From Mollicutes bacterium (lineage in GTDB: Bacteria; Bacillota_I; Bacilli_A; RF39; UBA660), in the NCBI GenBank assembly GCA_012838395.1, contig DUPI01000042.1:1-14938 (forward strand): 14,938 nt of DNA. Reading direction: 5' to 3'. The notes under the pieces are model-generated. The model did no database searches, was not told where the DNA came from, and saw only the letters and a list, made by a program, of their open reading frames with translations. Shown piece by piece: positions 14,926-14,938 of the stretch. A program made the position numbers and the translations under genes. Every line of letters starts with the position of its first letter. Positions within the stretch are counted from its first letter, which is position 1.

Positions 14926-14938
14926 TAATATATGAAAA

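Noticed and set aside
1..14938. Mollicute code (TGA as Trp), suggested by the AT-rich composition
   Set aside because: TGA is the natural stop of rnhB and the response regulator, and tryptophans are encoded by TGG.
1..14938. Mobile elements, CRISPR arrays, tRNA or rRNA genes
   Set aside because: I looked for transposase or integrase motifs, regularly spaced repeats and tRNA-like features and saw none. The HerA-like ATPase alone is not enough to call a defence system.

Overview
The window is a compact, AT-rich bacterial chromosome segment. It uses the standard bacterial code: rnhB, the response regulator and a short ORF end in TGA, and no in-frame TGA is needed anywhere. Gene content and signals point to a low-GC Gram-positive, Bacilli-type organism. 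These signals are a leucine T-box leader, strong Shine-Dalgarno sites, a pyruvate kinase, an MnmL/MnmM pair, an OmpR-type two-component system and a lipoprotein. An uncultured gut lineage is possible, but the sequence alone does not prove it.

Layout. (1) 1-1480: the 3' part of a HerA/DUF87-type ATPase, cut by the window edge. (2) 1544-3022, minus strand: a radical SAM protein fused to a SAM-dependent methyltransferase (MnmL-MnmM). It converges on the ATPase and shares a bidirectional terminator with it. (3) 3023-3384: a divergent intergenic region with promoters facing both ways. (4) 3385-7230: pyruvate kinase and a GH31 glycoside hydrolase, apparently one operon. (5) 7208-10217: a promoter inside the GH31 tail, a leucine-type T-box leader, a small three-helix membrane protein and leuS, closed by a UUCG-loop terminator. 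(6) 10230-11395: rnhB and a glyoxalase-II-like metallo-beta-lactamase-fold hydrolase, coupled by an ATGA overlap. (7) 11396-13551: candidate operator repeats, two very short ORFs with strong ribosome binding sites, and a response regulator/histidine kinase pair. (8) 13571-14925: two surface-anchored proteins of unknown function, separated by a decayed second copy of the histidine kinase 3' end and terminator.

How it fits together. Most of the window is housekeeping: tRNA wobble modification, leucine charging under T-box control, glycolysis, sugar hydrolysis, RNA removal from DNA and thiol-ester hydrolysis. The less ordinary part is the right end. There a two-component system is preceded by tandem micro-ORFs and followed by envelope proteins, and a duplicated kinase tail shows that the locus has been rearranged. 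I found no mobile element, CRISPR array, rRNA or tRNA. I also did not find a convincing wholly new system; the best leads are the micro-ORF leader, the duplicated kinase tail, the membrane protein in the T-box/leuS operon and the altered GH31 active-site motif.
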